DNA from: Pseudomonadota bacterium
Lineage (GTDB): Bacteria > Pseudomonadota > Gammaproteobacteria > Burkholderiales > Burkholderiaceae_C
DNA: 56,743 bases
Direction: 5' to 3'
Assembly: GCA_021816585.1 (NCBI GenBank)
Contig: JAKAXL010000018.1
Location: 1 to 56,743, forward strand
Shown one piece after another: positions 7,666 to 16,608 of the stretch. The translations under genes and the position numbers were made by a program. Position 1 is the first letter of the stretch. Each line of letters opens with the position of its first letter. The notes beneath the pieces are model-generated. The model had not been told where the DNA came from, searched no databases, and was given only the letters and a program-made list of their open reading frames with translations.

Positions 7666-9111
7666 TCAACGCAAGGCCGATGCCAATACCAGCATCGGAA
7701 ATCCCGTCTGGATCAGCAGGCTGGCAAGCGCCGCGATCAGTTCGACGACCGCGCGCGGCACGCCCAGGGCGCCCTGCGCCGGCACGCGCAGCAGGTGCCC
7801 GCGCAGCAGCGCGGCGGCGTGCAGCAGGGCCTTCCAGTCGCTGCGTATCGGCGCCACGAAAACCTGCCTCCAGGCCGAGGCCAGGCTGTCGTGCCGTACC
7901 AGCTTGTTCAGCCCCCAGTTCCAGACGAACAGGACATTGATGAAGGACACGGCCGCGATGGTGGCCGACGGGATCCAGTAGCCGGTTCGCACACGCAGCA
8001 GCGCGCTGGCCTGCGACGCCAGCAGCACGCCGGCCATCACCACCACGACCAGGGTGAGGGGCCAGATGCGCTGGGCCAGGAAGCGGTGCCCGGCGTAGGC
8101 ATCGCTCCACGGCAGCAGCATGCGCTCGACCCCGCGGTAGAGCAGGCCCAGCAGCATGTCCACGCAAGCCAGGAACAGCCACGCCACGAGGATCTGCACG
8201 AGCAGCGGCGCCATGCGCTGGTCGCCGAGGCGTCCGGCGAGCGCGGCGGCATGCAACTGCGCCCCGTAGCGCTTGCCCAGCGGGGTGTCCAGCAGGTCGC
8301 TCTTGCCCCAGCTGCCGCCCAGGACCACCCAACGCGGTGAAGTCGCCGACAGCAGGCTCTCCAGTTCGCCCAGATCACCATCGAAGGGCAACACCAGCCC
8401 ATTGCGCACGAACTGCGGCTGCATCGGCGCCGCGACCCTGCGCAGGGCGCCCGGGCCGCCCTGTGCGCCGGCCAGGGTCGCGGCGAGCCGGGCGCAGCCG
8501 AAGGCCGGGTCCGCGGCCACCTGGCTCAGCGATCCGGCGAACTGGAACATCGTGGAGGCGTAGCCGAAATCGGAGGGTAGATAGGGCCAGCCGATGCGCA
8601 CACCCTCGCGGCACAGCGCTTGCCGCCAGGCGGCGCGCCCCGGCCCTTGCGGGTTGGCGGTGACGTCCGGGGCGGCCAGCACCCAGCGGCCTGGATCGCG
8701 TGCGAACCAATCCAGCAGGGCCTTCTGGGAATGCCCCGGCAGCGGCGCGAGGTCGAGGTCGATGACGATCGCCCGTGCACGCGGCACCGCGGCATCGATG
8801 GTCTGCAGCAGTTTCAGCAGCCGGGCACGGTCCAGCGGCGAGCGCTCGCCGAAATAGTCCCGGTAGCCCTTGTCGTCGATCAGCACCGTCGCCACCTTCG
8901 GCACCGCGGTGCCGGCCGGCAGCTGGCTGGCCTGCACGAAATCGTGCGCCGCGAAGCTGCTGACCAGGTATTTCCAGGTGCCGGTCGAGGACAGCAACAC
9001 GGCAGCCCCGCCGATCAGGAAGGAGCTGCGCAGCGTGCGGATCAAGGCCTCGTAGAGAAACTGGCCGCTGAGGCGTTGCAGCCAGGCGAGCAGGGCGCGC
9101 AGCGGCTTCAA
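7666..9111 (-). CDS. CHASE2-domain membrane protein without cytoplasmic output domain
   Basis: 481 residues. A first membrane segment lies at ~28-45. A periplasmic CHASE2 domain follows at ~60-280, starting VATVLIDDKGYRDYF with ARAIVIDLDLAPLPG, matching the CHASE2 pattern of a hydrophobic strand, I-D-D/E-x-S/G, then a second I-D strand. Several further membrane segments follow (~300-325, 350-375, 385-405 and one near the C-terminus). CHASE2 normally feeds a kinase, cyclase or GGDEF domain, and none is present. The start is TTG at 9111, overlapping the TpsA stop (TTGA), so translation is coupled to TpsA. It probably senses an extracytoplasmic cue or assists the exoprotein. Domain identity is by motif. 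Confidence 0.8.
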   Translation of the reverse strand: MKPLRALLAWLQRLSGQFLYEALIRTLRSSFLIGGAAVLLSSTGTWKYLVSSFAAHDFVQASQLPAGTAVPKVATVLIDDKGYRDYFGERSPLDRARLLKLLQTIDAAVPRARAIVIDLDLAPLPGHSQKALLDWFARDPGRWVLAAPDVTANPQGPGRAAWRQALCREGVRIGWPYLPSDFGYASTMFQFAGSLSQVAADPAFGCARLAATLAGAQGGPGALRRVAAPMQPQFVRNGLVLPFDGDLGELESLLSATSPRWVVLGGSWGKSDLLDTPLGKRYGAQLHAAALAGRLGDQRMAPLLVQILVAWLFLACVDMLLGLLYRGVERMLLPWSDAYAGHRFLAQRIWPLTLVVVVMAGVLLASQASALLRVRTGYWIPSATIAAVSFINVLFVWNWGLNKLVRHDSLASAWRQVFVAPIRSDWKALLHAAALLRGHLLRVPAQGALGVPRAVVELIAALASLLIQTGFPMLVLASALR

Positions 9112-12100
9112 TCGGGTGCTCCCTGCGCGCCGCGCTCGAAGACGTAGTCCGCTCCGGGTTGATGCCCGGCGCTCAGCACGGCGCCGTAGCGCGGAGACTG
9201 CGGCAGGACGCTCTCGACGCCGGTGCGCACCTGGTGGAACACGCGGTCGCCGTTGCTCCAGCCGCGAATCGAACGCAGGCTGCGCATGAAGTCGGAGGCG
9301 AACACCGAGTGGCCGTCATCCCCGGTGTCGGCCACCGGTTCGTCGCCGCCGGAAGACATCACGGTGACGGCGCGGCGCCGCAGCAGCGCGCTCAGCGGCG
9401 GCACCCTGCGCAGGTCCATGACCTTGCGGTTCTGCACGAACTGGCCCGAGTAGCAGCTGTCCGAAACCACGGCGATCTGCCGGCTGCGCGCGCGCTGCAG
9501 CAAGCGGTCGATGTCCACGTTCGAAACCCAGCCTCGCGGGCTGTCGGGGTCGGCATCGCTGGGAATCCAGTAGCCCTCGCCGGTGCTGTCCACGGTGTCG
9601 CCATGTCCCGCGTAGTAGATCAGGATGCTGTCGTTGGGCCCGGCATGCTCGATCAGGGTGTTCAGCGCCCCGATGAGTTCGCGCTTGCTCGGATCGCGCA
9701 ACAGTTGCACGCGGTATCCCATCTCCGAATGCAGCAGCTTGCCGATGGCGTGCGCGTCGGGCACCGCACCGATGAGCCGTGGTATGCGTGGGTCGGTGTA
9801 GCTGTCCAGTCCGATCACCACGGCCCGCGCGAAGCGGGGGCGATCGTCCCGCGGCGGATGTCTGGGTGGTACGAACAGGCAGTTGCCGGCCGCGGGGTTC
9901 TGCGCCGGGGTGCAATCGGGCAGGTTGGCGAGATCCGGATTCGCGGCCAGCTGCTTGTTGGCAGCGGCGAACAGCTGGCGCATGTAGGCGTTGCGCGCAC
10001 TCAGCACCTTGCCGATCTCGCCGCGTCCCATCTGCGTCAGCGGGAGTACGCGGAAGTACAGATTGGACAGGTCCGAATCCAGATAGAGGTACCGGGGAAC
10101 GGTGTGGAACATGGCTGCCGCGCCGAGCGGGCGGGAACCCGCGGGGGCGGCCTTGCCGCTGCTTCCCGACCAGGCAGGCGTCTCCGACGGAACGGAATTC
10201 ACGATCGCCGACGAGGCGCCGGTCAGGCCGCCCCGCGGCGCGCCCGACAGGAGCTTCCCGGCCGCAGCGAAAGAGCGCGCGGCGGAAGTCGGCGAAGCAC
10301 CGGGCCCGGAATTCGACGAGGCGCCTTGCGCGAAGTCCAGGACGGACTGCAGGACGGTTGCCGCGGCAGACGGGCCCAGCGGGGCCCGCGCGTTGGCGCC
10401 GACACCGCCTGGGACGCCGCTGCCGCCGGTGCCATGGGTGCCGCTTGAGCCGCTTGAGCCGCTTGAGCCGCTTGAGCCGCTTGAGCCGGTTGAGCCGGTT
10501 GAGCCGCCTGTGCCGCCTGTCCCCCCGGTTCCCCCGCTGCCTCCCGCAGCCGGCGGCTGTTGCAGCACCCAGGCCGTGGCCTGTCGCAGGTTCGTCAGTC
10601 CCCACGACGCCGCCGGTGCATGGAACACGACCTGGGAGAATGCCCCGCTGCTGCTGCCGAATCGCAGGTAGGCGAAGCTGTCGGTCGCGGCAGCGGTGTA
10701 GCCGCTCGTCGCAGCCACATCGAGCGTGCCGCCGACCGCCGCGGATCCCGTGGTCTCGAGCACGTCGTAGCCGCTTCCCGGGGAGGGGCCGCCAAGGTCC
10801 ACGTGCAGCGTGCCGCTCGCCGACTGGGAGAGATTGCCATCGAGCGACAGGGAGCCCGTCGCGCCCGCCGCGATTCCGGGATCGATGGTTCCGTCGTTGA
10901 TCAGGGTGCCGGCCGCGCCGCCGGCTGAGCGCAGGTCGATGGTTCCGTCGCCTCGCACGGTCGCCCCGGCCGCGTTGAGCAGATCGCTGCCCCCGGTGGC
11001 GATGCTGCCTCCGGCGTCGACCACGATTCGCCCCTGGTTCTGCAGACTGGTGCCGAGCAGTTGCAGCGAGCCCGACGCGCTCGCCAGCAAGGTCCCCTGG
11101 TTGAGCAGCTTCGCGCCGGCGCCTCCGAGCCCATTGCCGCCTGCCGTGTCGGCGCGCACCGTGGCGCCCGATCCGATGGTCAGCGTGGACGCCGCCGCGC
11201 TCGCCTGCACGACCGCCGCGCCGAGCAGATCGACGGTGCCGGTGCCGAGCAGTTGCGGGGCGAGCCCCGCTCCGCTGAAGTCCAGCAGCGCCGTGCCTGC
11301 GCCGTAGGCGTAGGGGCCGCCATAGCCGCCCATGCTGATGTCGCCCCGGCTGGTCAGGCTCAGCCCACCCGGCACCACGATGCCGGCGCCGGGATCGATG
11401 AAGGTCGCGGCGTCCAGCGTGACGCCGTCCAGGGTGCTCTGCGGGCCCCACTCGGCGATGGTTCCTGCTGCAAGCGTCCCGTTCGCCTGCAGCAGGGTCA
11501 GCGCGCTCGGTGCGGCAGCGACCGCATTGCCCGCGGCGCTGGTCAAGGTGCCCCCGAGCAGCGAACCTCCCGCCAGCACCAGACCTCCCATGGCATCGAT
11601 GTTGTAGGTCTGGCTCTGGTTGTTCCACACCCCGTGCGAGGCCAGTGCGTAGGTTCCCGCACCGAGCAGGTTCCCGAGACCCGCAGTGTCGAAGTTCCCG
11701 TCGAGCAGGAACACGCCGCCCTCATTGTCCAGTGTCCCCGACGCATTGCTCCAGTTGCCCTGCAGGTCGACGATCCCGCCGAGTGCCTGGATGTCGCCGG
11801 AATTGCTCCAGCTCACCCCGCTGCCGGCGATCTCCAGCTCTTCGCTGTCGGGCGTGAACGCGCATCCCGAGGGGCAGGCGGAGGCCGAGCTGATGGTGCC
11901 CTGGTTGTCGAAGCCGTTGGACGCCTGGATGGTCGCGACGCCGGACAGTGTGCCGCTGGAGGTGGTGGTGACGGTCATGCCGCTGGCGATGGTGGCATTC
12001 GGCCCGAGCGCCAGCACGGAGTTGTCGTTGAGGTTCACCACGCCCCCGCCGGTGAGCAACGGCGCGGTGCCCTGCAGGCTCAGCAGGGGACCGGTGCCCG

Positions 12101-14660
12101 TCTCCGACGGGTTGTTCATGTCGACCGAAATTCCTGGGTCGATGGTCAGGGTGTTCAGCGCGGTCACCGCCGCCCCCGGGTCGATCTGCAGGTTCGCTCC
12201 CAGCTCGACACGGTCGAGGGTGCTGTTCCCGGCCGAGGCTTCGATCGGGTAGCCGGCGCCGGCCAGCGCGCCGCCGAGGATCTGCCCGCCCTGCAGTTGC
12301 AGGCCGCCCATCGCGGCGAGGCTGTAGCTCTGTCCGGAGTTGTTCCACACGCCTTGCGGACCGAGGACGAAGCGGCCGCTCAGGTACGGGTTGGAGACCG
12401 TTCCCAGAGAGCTTGTGCTGAATGCGCCATCGAGTACCAGGGTTCCGTCGGCGCCGACGTAGAGCGTGCCGCCGGCCGGATTGCTCCAGGATCCTTGCAG
12501 CGTGACGGCGCCGTTGGAGCCCAGGAACGTGTTGGAACCCGGTCCGATCGTTCCCTGGTTCACCCAGCCGCTTCCCGTCACGGTCAACGCGGCGGCGACG
12601 CCTGCCCGACCGTCCGCCCCCACGGCGCCCTGGTTCAGCAGGCCCAGCGAGCTGTTGCCCAGCACGTTGCTGCCCGGCGAGGTCGATGCGACTTCGATTC
12701 CGGGCCCGACGCTCAGCGTGGAGCCGACGCTCACGGGTTGCACGACATCGGACGTTCCGGCAAGGATGACGGCGCCGTTGCCGGTGATCGCCGCAAGCGT
12801 GCCGCTGCCCGTGAAGTCCAGTGCCGCGGTCGCGCCGCTGCTGCCCTGCAGCGTGACGCCGAGCAGCCCGTCGAAAGCCAGTCCGAGGGTGTTGGGGACG
12901 TCCACGCTGGCGCCGGCGGCGATGCTCAGCGGATCCTGCAGCACGACGTTGTCCAGCACGCTGGTGCCGGCCGTGGCGCTCAGTCCGGCCGTGCCGGTCA
13001 CGGTCAGGTTCTGCAGCGTCGCGCCGGACAGCAGGGCGCGCGAGCCCAGGCTCAGCGTGCCGCCGTTCAGACGGATGCTGGCGCCGGCGGGCAGGTTCAC
13101 CTGGCCGCCGCTTGCGCCCTGTCCGGCGTCGAGGGTCAGTGCCAGGGGGCCGCCGCCGGCGATGGCGGAGATCGCGCTGTCCACCTGGATGTTGTTCCAG
13201 GCGTCCAGCGTGAGCGTGGCGCCGCCTGGCGGAAGGCTCGCGCTGATCGGGCTGGCAACGGTGATATCGCCCGCCTGCGCGCCGCTGCCGGATCCGCCGG
13301 TGGAAACGACCACGCTGGTTCCGGCGGCCAGCGCGCTGTCGATCAGCCGCGCGCCCAGTTGTGCGCCGCTTGCGCTGGCGTCGAAGGGATTGCTGCCGCT
13401 GATCGCGCTGGCGCCACTGCCGGCGACGATGGTGATGTCGTAGGGGTCGACCAGCCAGCTTCCCGCCTGGCCATGGCCGGCCGACGCATCGGGAGCGCGC
13501 TGCACATTCAAGAGGTCGCCCGCCGAGGTTTCGATCCGGCCCCCGCTGCCGGCGATCGAGCCCCCGCGGGCACTCAAGGCGCCGAGCACGGTGGTCGAGT
13601 CGCGCGCGCGCAAGGTGATGCGCCCGCCGTGGCCGGCACCCGCCGCGTCGGCGCGCAGGCTGGCGCCCGCGCCGATCGCGATGGACCGGGCCCGCACAGC
13701 GATGCTCCCGCCGTTGCCCGAGGCGGCGCTTGCGTCGACGGCTGCGTCGACGAGCACGTCCGCCCGGCTGCTCGAGATCCGCACCGACCCGCCTTGCGCC
13801 CGCGTCACGCTGCCTGCCCCGAGGACCATGTCGCCGCGCGAGCGCAGCACGATGCGGCCCGCCGCGTCGCGGCCCAGGCTCGAAGCCACCGCCGTGCCCT
13901 GCTGGTTCACGACGGCGCCGTAGATGTCGATTTCTCCGGCGGCCACCGAGCCTTGCTGTGCGGCCAGTCCGGCCAGCGACGGCACCTTGAAGCGCATGAA
14001 GGGCGTGTTGCTGTCGGCCAGCTCCACGTTGCGGGCGGCGAGCAGCGCCGCGCGCCCTCCGGGTACCTCGATGCTGCCCTCATTGCGCACGCTGGAGCCC
14101 ACCAGCAGCACATGCCCGCCATAGGGGGTGCGTATGCTGCCTTCGTTGACCACCGCCGCCGCCCCGCCGGGCGGCGCGGCGAGCATGCCCGCTCCGGCCA
14201 GGAAGGCGCGGTTGTCGATGTCCAGCGTCGAGGCCACCAGTGCCGCGACGTCGACGCGCGCGCCGGAGCCGAACAGCACCCCGTGCGGATTGATCAACCA
14301 GACCTGGCCGTTGCTGCGCAGCTCGCCGAGAATGGCCGACGGATCCCCGCCGATGACGCGGTTGAGCACGGCGCTGCTCGCGCCGGGCTGCTCGAACACC
14401 ACCGCGTTGCCCGCGCCGATGGAAAAGCGCCGCCAGTCGAGGATGGTGCGCTGACCGGTCCGGATGTCCAGCGTGGCGCCCGAGCGGGTCGCCGCGGCAT
14501 GTCCGGCCAGCACCTGCATGCCGCTGGGCAGCGCTGCGGCGCCGGCCGCGGCGCCGTGCGCCATGCACGCGACGGCGACGGCCAGGCTCAGCGTGAGCGG
14601 GCGCAGGCGGGGGTGGCTGCGGGAGGGGGCGTGCAGCTTGCTTCGTGATGGGGTCTTCAT
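9108..14660 (-). CDS. TpsA-type filamentous exoprotein with C-terminal caspase-like domain
   Basis: 1850 residues. A long signal peptide (basic ~1-20, hydrophobic TLSLAVAVACMAHGAAAGAA) leads into a haemagglutination-activity/TPS domain (~40-160: LDIRTGQRTILDWRRFSIG, NPHGVLFGSGARVDVAALVAS) that would bind the TpsB POTRA domains. A ~1250-residue Gly/Ser/Ala/Asn-rich beta-helix passenger with repeated W-N-N and L-x-N-x-G-T motifs follows, then a Gly-Ser-Thr linker. Residues ~1605-1840 form a peptidase C14/caspase-like domain: ARAVVIGLDSY, YYAGHGD with His1686, and VVSDSCYSG with Cys1736, so the dyad is intact. The gene starts 13 bases after tpsB. It is probably exported through TpsB and N-glycosylated in the cytoplasm first. 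Whether the caspase domain reaches the surface is inferred. ATG 14660 lacks a strong ribosome-binding site. Confidence 0.88.
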   Translation of the reverse strand: MKTPSRSKLHAPSRSHPRLRPLTLSLAVAVACMAHGAAAGAAALPSGMQVLAGHAAATRSGATLDIRTGQRTILDWRRFSIGAGNAVVFEQPGASSAVLNRVIGGDPSAILGELRSNGQVWLINPHGVLFGSGARVDVAALVASTLDIDNRAFLAGAGMLAAPPGGAAAVVNEGSIRTPYGGHVLLVGSSVRNEGSIEVPGGRAALLAARNVELADSNTPFMRFKVPSLAGLAAQQGSVAAGEIDIYGAVVNQQGTAVASSLGRDAAGRIVLRSRGDMVLGAGSVTRAQGGSVRISSSRADVLVDAAVDASAASGNGGSIAVRARSIAIGAGASLRADAAGAGHGGRITLRARDSTTVLGALSARGGSIAGSGGRIETSAGDLLNVQRAPDASAGHGQAGSWLVDPYDITIVAGSGASAISGSNPFDASASGAQLGARLIDSALAAGTSVVVSTGGSGSGAQAGDITVASPISASLPPGGATLTLDAWNNIQVDSAISAIAGGGPLALTLDAGQGASGGQVNLPAGASIRLNGGTLSLGSRALLSGATLQNLTVTGTAGLSATAGTSVLDNVVLQDPLSIAAGASVDVPNTLGLAFDGLLGVTLQGSSGATAALDFTGSGTLAAITGNGAVILAGTSDVVQPVSVGSTLSVGPGIEVASTSPGSNVLGNSSLGLLNQGAVGADGRAGVAAALTVTGSGWVNQGTIGPGSNTFLGSNGAVTLQGSWSNPAGGTLYVGADGTLVLDGAFSTSSLGTVSNPYLSGRFVLGPQGVWNNSGQSYSLAAMGGLQLQGGQILGGALAGAGYPIEASAGNSTLDRVELGANLQIDPGAAVTALNTLTIDPGISVDMNNPSETGTGPLLSLQGTAPLLTGGGVVNLNDNSVLALGPNATIASGMTVTTTSSGTLSGVATIQASNGFDNQGTISSASACPSGCAFTPDSEELEIAGSGVSWSNSGDIQALGGIVDLQGNWSNASGTLDNEGGVFLLDGNFDTAGLGNLLGAGTYALASHGVWNNQSQTYNIDAMGGLVLAGGSLLGGTLTSAAGNAVAAAPSALTLLQANGTLAAGTIAEWGPQSTLDGVTLDAATFIDPGAGIVVPGGLSLTSRGDISMGGYGGPYAYGAGTALLDFSGAGLAPQLLGTGTVDLLGAAVVQASAAASTLTIGSGATVRADTAGGNGLGGAGAKLLNQGTLLASASGSLQLLGTSLQNQGRIVVDAGGSIATGGSDLLNAAGATVRGDGTIDLRSAGGAAGTLINDGTIDPGIAAGATGSLSLDGNLSQSASGTLHVDLGGPSPGSGYDVLETTGSAAVGGTLDVAATSGYTAAATDSFAYLRFGSSSGAFSQVVFHAPAASWGLTNLRQATAWVLQQPPAAGGSGGTGGTGGTGGSTGSTGSSGSSGSSGSSGSSGTHGTGGSGVPGGVGANARAPLGPSAAATVLQSVLDFAQGASSNSGPGASPTSAARSFAAAGKLLSGAPRGGLTGASSAIVNSVPSETPAWSGSSGKAAPAGSRPLGAAAMFHTVPRYLYLDSDLSNLYFRVLPLTQMGRGEIGKVLSARNAYMRQLFAAANKQLAANPDLANLPDCTPAQNPAAGNCLFVPPRHPPRDDRPRFARAVVIGLDSYTDPRIPRLIGAVPDAHAIGKLLHSEMGYRVQLLRDPSKRELIGALNTLIEHAGPNDSILIYYAGHGDTVDSTGEGYWIPSDADPDSPRGWVSNVDIDRLLQRARSRQIAVVSDSCYSGQFVQNRKVMDLRRVPPLSALLRRRAVTVMSSGGDEPVADTGDDGHSVFASDFMRSLRSIRGWSNGDRVFHQVRTGVESVLPQSPRYGAVLSAGHQPGADYVFERGAQGAPD
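10438..10540 (-). repeat. 9-bp tandem repeat encoding the Gly/Ser/Thr linker of TpsA
   Basis: On the plus strand the unit CCGCTTGAG is repeated five times, followed by two CCGGTTGAG copies and degenerating CCGCCTGTG-type units. On the coding strand it encodes runs of S-S-G and T-G-G. It separates the beta-helix passenger from the caspase-like domain. In-frame 9-bp units allow length variation without frameshift. Confidence 0.85.
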
Positions 14661-14673
14661 GCTCGTTCGCGGA

Positions 14674-16254
14674 TCAGAGCTCGAAGCGCAGACTCAGGTG
14701 CATGCGCCAGTCGCCGCGCTGTGTGCTTGCGGCGGTGGCTCCGGCGCGACCGAGGTCGAGGCGCAGCCATGCGGTCTGGATGCGCAGGCGCAGGCCCACG
14801 CCGGCGCCCCAGATGCTGCAGTGGGTGCGGCCCGGAAGGCAGTCGACTCCCTGGCGATCGGCCACGCTGCCGGCGTCGAGGAAGGCGAGTGCGCGCAGGG
14901 AGTCCGCGGCGCGTCGCGCGGCCGGCATCGCCGGTGTCAGCGGCACGCTGTACTGCAGGCTGCCCGATGCGCCCGAGTCGCCGACCAGCGCGGTTTCCGG
15001 ATAGCCGCGAACGCTTTGCGCACCGCCGATTCCGAACTGTTCCGCGAACACCAGCGGCCTTTCGCTGTATTGCGCGTCGAATCGCCAATCCAGGCGTCGC
15101 CGGGAAGCGAAGCCTTGCCGCCCCAGCGCGTCGACCCGCAACAGGTGATAGCGGCTGCTCGATCCGGGGCGCGCGGCGTCGAAGGCGGCCTGGTCGCCTG
15201 CCGAACCGAGGGGCAGGTTCTGCACCACGGTCCATTGCGCCATCAGGTCGCCGGGCCGCTGCAGCTGGTAGCCCAGCGAGAGCGGCAGCACGTCCAGGGA
15301 AGCTCCCGCCGAGCCGCAGCCGGCGGAACCGAACACTCCCAGCGAACAGTCGTTGCGGTAGCGCCTGGCATCCACGCCGATGAAGAACTGCTGCCGGTAG
15401 CGTCCCAGCAGGGGTTGCAGCCACAAGGCGCGCACCCCCGCCGAATAGCCCTTGCCGGTGAAGCGCAGCTCTCCCGCAGGGGTGGCGATGGGACGGTCGG
15501 CCGTGTTCGACGCCAGCGCCGACCATTCCAGGAAGGTGTGCCTTCCGTACAGCGGTTCGCGCAGCGTCGTGCTCAGGCTGGCCGCGTCCCCCGGCCTGTC
15601 GGGCGAGGCCTGCAGCCGCAGGCGCAGGACGCTGTCGCTGTCCAGCACGTTCGCATTGCGATACGCCAGAGTCGTTCGCGCGCGCCCGGTGTCGGAATTC
15701 CCGCTGTTGTCGAAGCCCAAGGTCCACTGCGTGAGGGGGCGCTCATGCACGACGACCAGCGATTCGACCTGGCCGACGCGCTGCCCCGGCTGAAAGACGA
15801 CGCGCACGGATTTCGCGGGGTTCTCGTTGACCATCAGCAACTCGCTGTCGAGCGCTGCGAGGTCCGGAACCTGTCCCAGGCGCAGCGCGGGCAGGCCGCG
15901 AAGAATGTTCGAGCGCGTGAACTGACGCAGTCCGGCCACGTCGATCTGGCTCAGGCGGCCTTCGATGACACGCAGGTGGATCCGATGATGTTCGATGGTC
16001 TGCGGCGGCACCTGCACCACCACGGTGCCGAAGCCCGCCTTGCGGTAGGCGAGCTGCAGCTGCCGGGCCGCCTGGCGGATCGCCGGCAACTGGGGGAGCG
16101 CGGGCACCCCGGCGAGGGCATGGGCGATTTGCCCTTGATCGAGAAGGGTGTTTCCGTCGACGGAAAAGACGTAACGGGAATGGTTGGAGGCATTCGCCTG
16201 CAGCGGAGCGCAGAGACATGCCGCGAGAAAGATCGTCCTCCGCAGGTGATTCAT
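14674..16254 (-). CDS. TpsB outer-membrane transporter (ShlB/FhaC/HecB family)
   Basis: 526 residues. After a signal peptide (~1-22) the protein has a POTRA_2/ShlB-type periplasmic region (~30-200, including YRKAGFGTVVVQVPPQ and IEGRLSQIDVAG) and a 16-strand barrel (~205-526). The conserved L6 loop motif is present as QSVRGYPE, and the chain ends in an alternating strand with a terminal Leu (LSLRFEL), as expected for outer-membrane insertion. TpsB proteins secrete the cognate TpsA across the outer membrane without ATP. The gene is promoter-proximal here (B before A), with tpsA starting 13 bases later. In the HMW locus the order is A-B-C, so this operon is rearranged. Confidence 0.92.
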   Translation of the reverse strand: MNHLRRTIFLAACLCAPLQANASNHSRYVFSVDGNTLLDQGQIAHALAGVPALPQLPAIRQAARQLQLAYRKAGFGTVVVQVPPQTIEHHRIHLRVIEGRLSQIDVAGLRQFTRSNILRGLPALRLGQVPDLAALDSELLMVNENPAKSVRVVFQPGQRVGQVESLVVVHERPLTQWTLGFDNSGNSDTGRARTTLAYRNANVLDSDSVLRLRLQASPDRPGDAASLSTTLREPLYGRHTFLEWSALASNTADRPIATPAGELRFTGKGYSAGVRALWLQPLLGRYRQQFFIGVDARRYRNDCSLGVFGSAGCGSAGASLDVLPLSLGYQLQRPGDLMAQWTVVQNLPLGSAGDQAAFDAARPGSSSRYHLLRVDALGRQGFASRRRLDWRFDAQYSERPLVFAEQFGIGGAQSVRGYPETALVGDSGASGSLQYSVPLTPAMPAARRAADSLRALAFLDAGSVADRQGVDCLPGRTHCSIWGAGVGLRLRIQTAWLRLDLGRAGATAASTQRGDWRMHLSLRFEL

Positions 16255-16608
16255 TCTTGTTGAATCGTCGTTCTGAATATATCGCTGGCCTGCGGCGCCG
16301 AAGAAAATATGAATCTTCCGGAATATCCCGCCGAGACATGCGCCACCGTCTTGTTGGTTTTTTCGGGGGCGCTTTGATTATCCATGGGCGGTGCAAGGCG
16401 GTGTTGCCGGGAAGTGTCCTGCGCAGGTGTCCGGTCCGACAATCCTGGCGACGCGCGGAGGGGCCGGGGCCGAATTGCAAACAGGCGCTGCCGAATGTGA
16501 CGAAAAGCCCCCCCGAGTGGGTGGCTATGACGGTTTCCTGGCGTTACAGGAATTGCAGCTGGTCATGCGATGCGCCCGCCCCGATGAACGCGGGGTCGGC
16601 AGCACCCA
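16255..16608. other. Promoter region upstream of the adhesin operon
   Basis: About 350 bases between two minus-strand genes. The part nearest tpsB (16255-16390) is visibly AT-richer than its surroundings and carries the promoter candidate listed separately, a plausible H-NS binding target. The rest has no recognisable gene or hairpin. Confidence 0.5.
16276..16305 (-). promoter_or_regulatory. Possible promoter of the tpsB-tpsA operon
   Basis: On the minus strand, TTCTTC (16305-16300) and TATATT (16281-16276) are separated by 18 bases and lie just upstream of the tpsB ATG at 16254. The -35 match is weak and the implied leader is very short, so this is only a candidate. Confidence 0.25.

Noticed and set aside
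10438..10540. Possible CRISPR-like repeats
   Set aside because: Units are 9 bp, contiguous, in frame and without spacers, so they form a coding linker. The 12-bp repeat at 54890-54949 is rejected for the same reason.
11061..14648. A long plus-strand frame opposite the TpsA passenger
   Set aside because: Gln/Arg/Ala-rich with no domain; it mirrors the codon pattern of the real minus-strand gene. The same reasoning removes the long frames opposite 1637-3703, 4932-9111 and 22685-25030.
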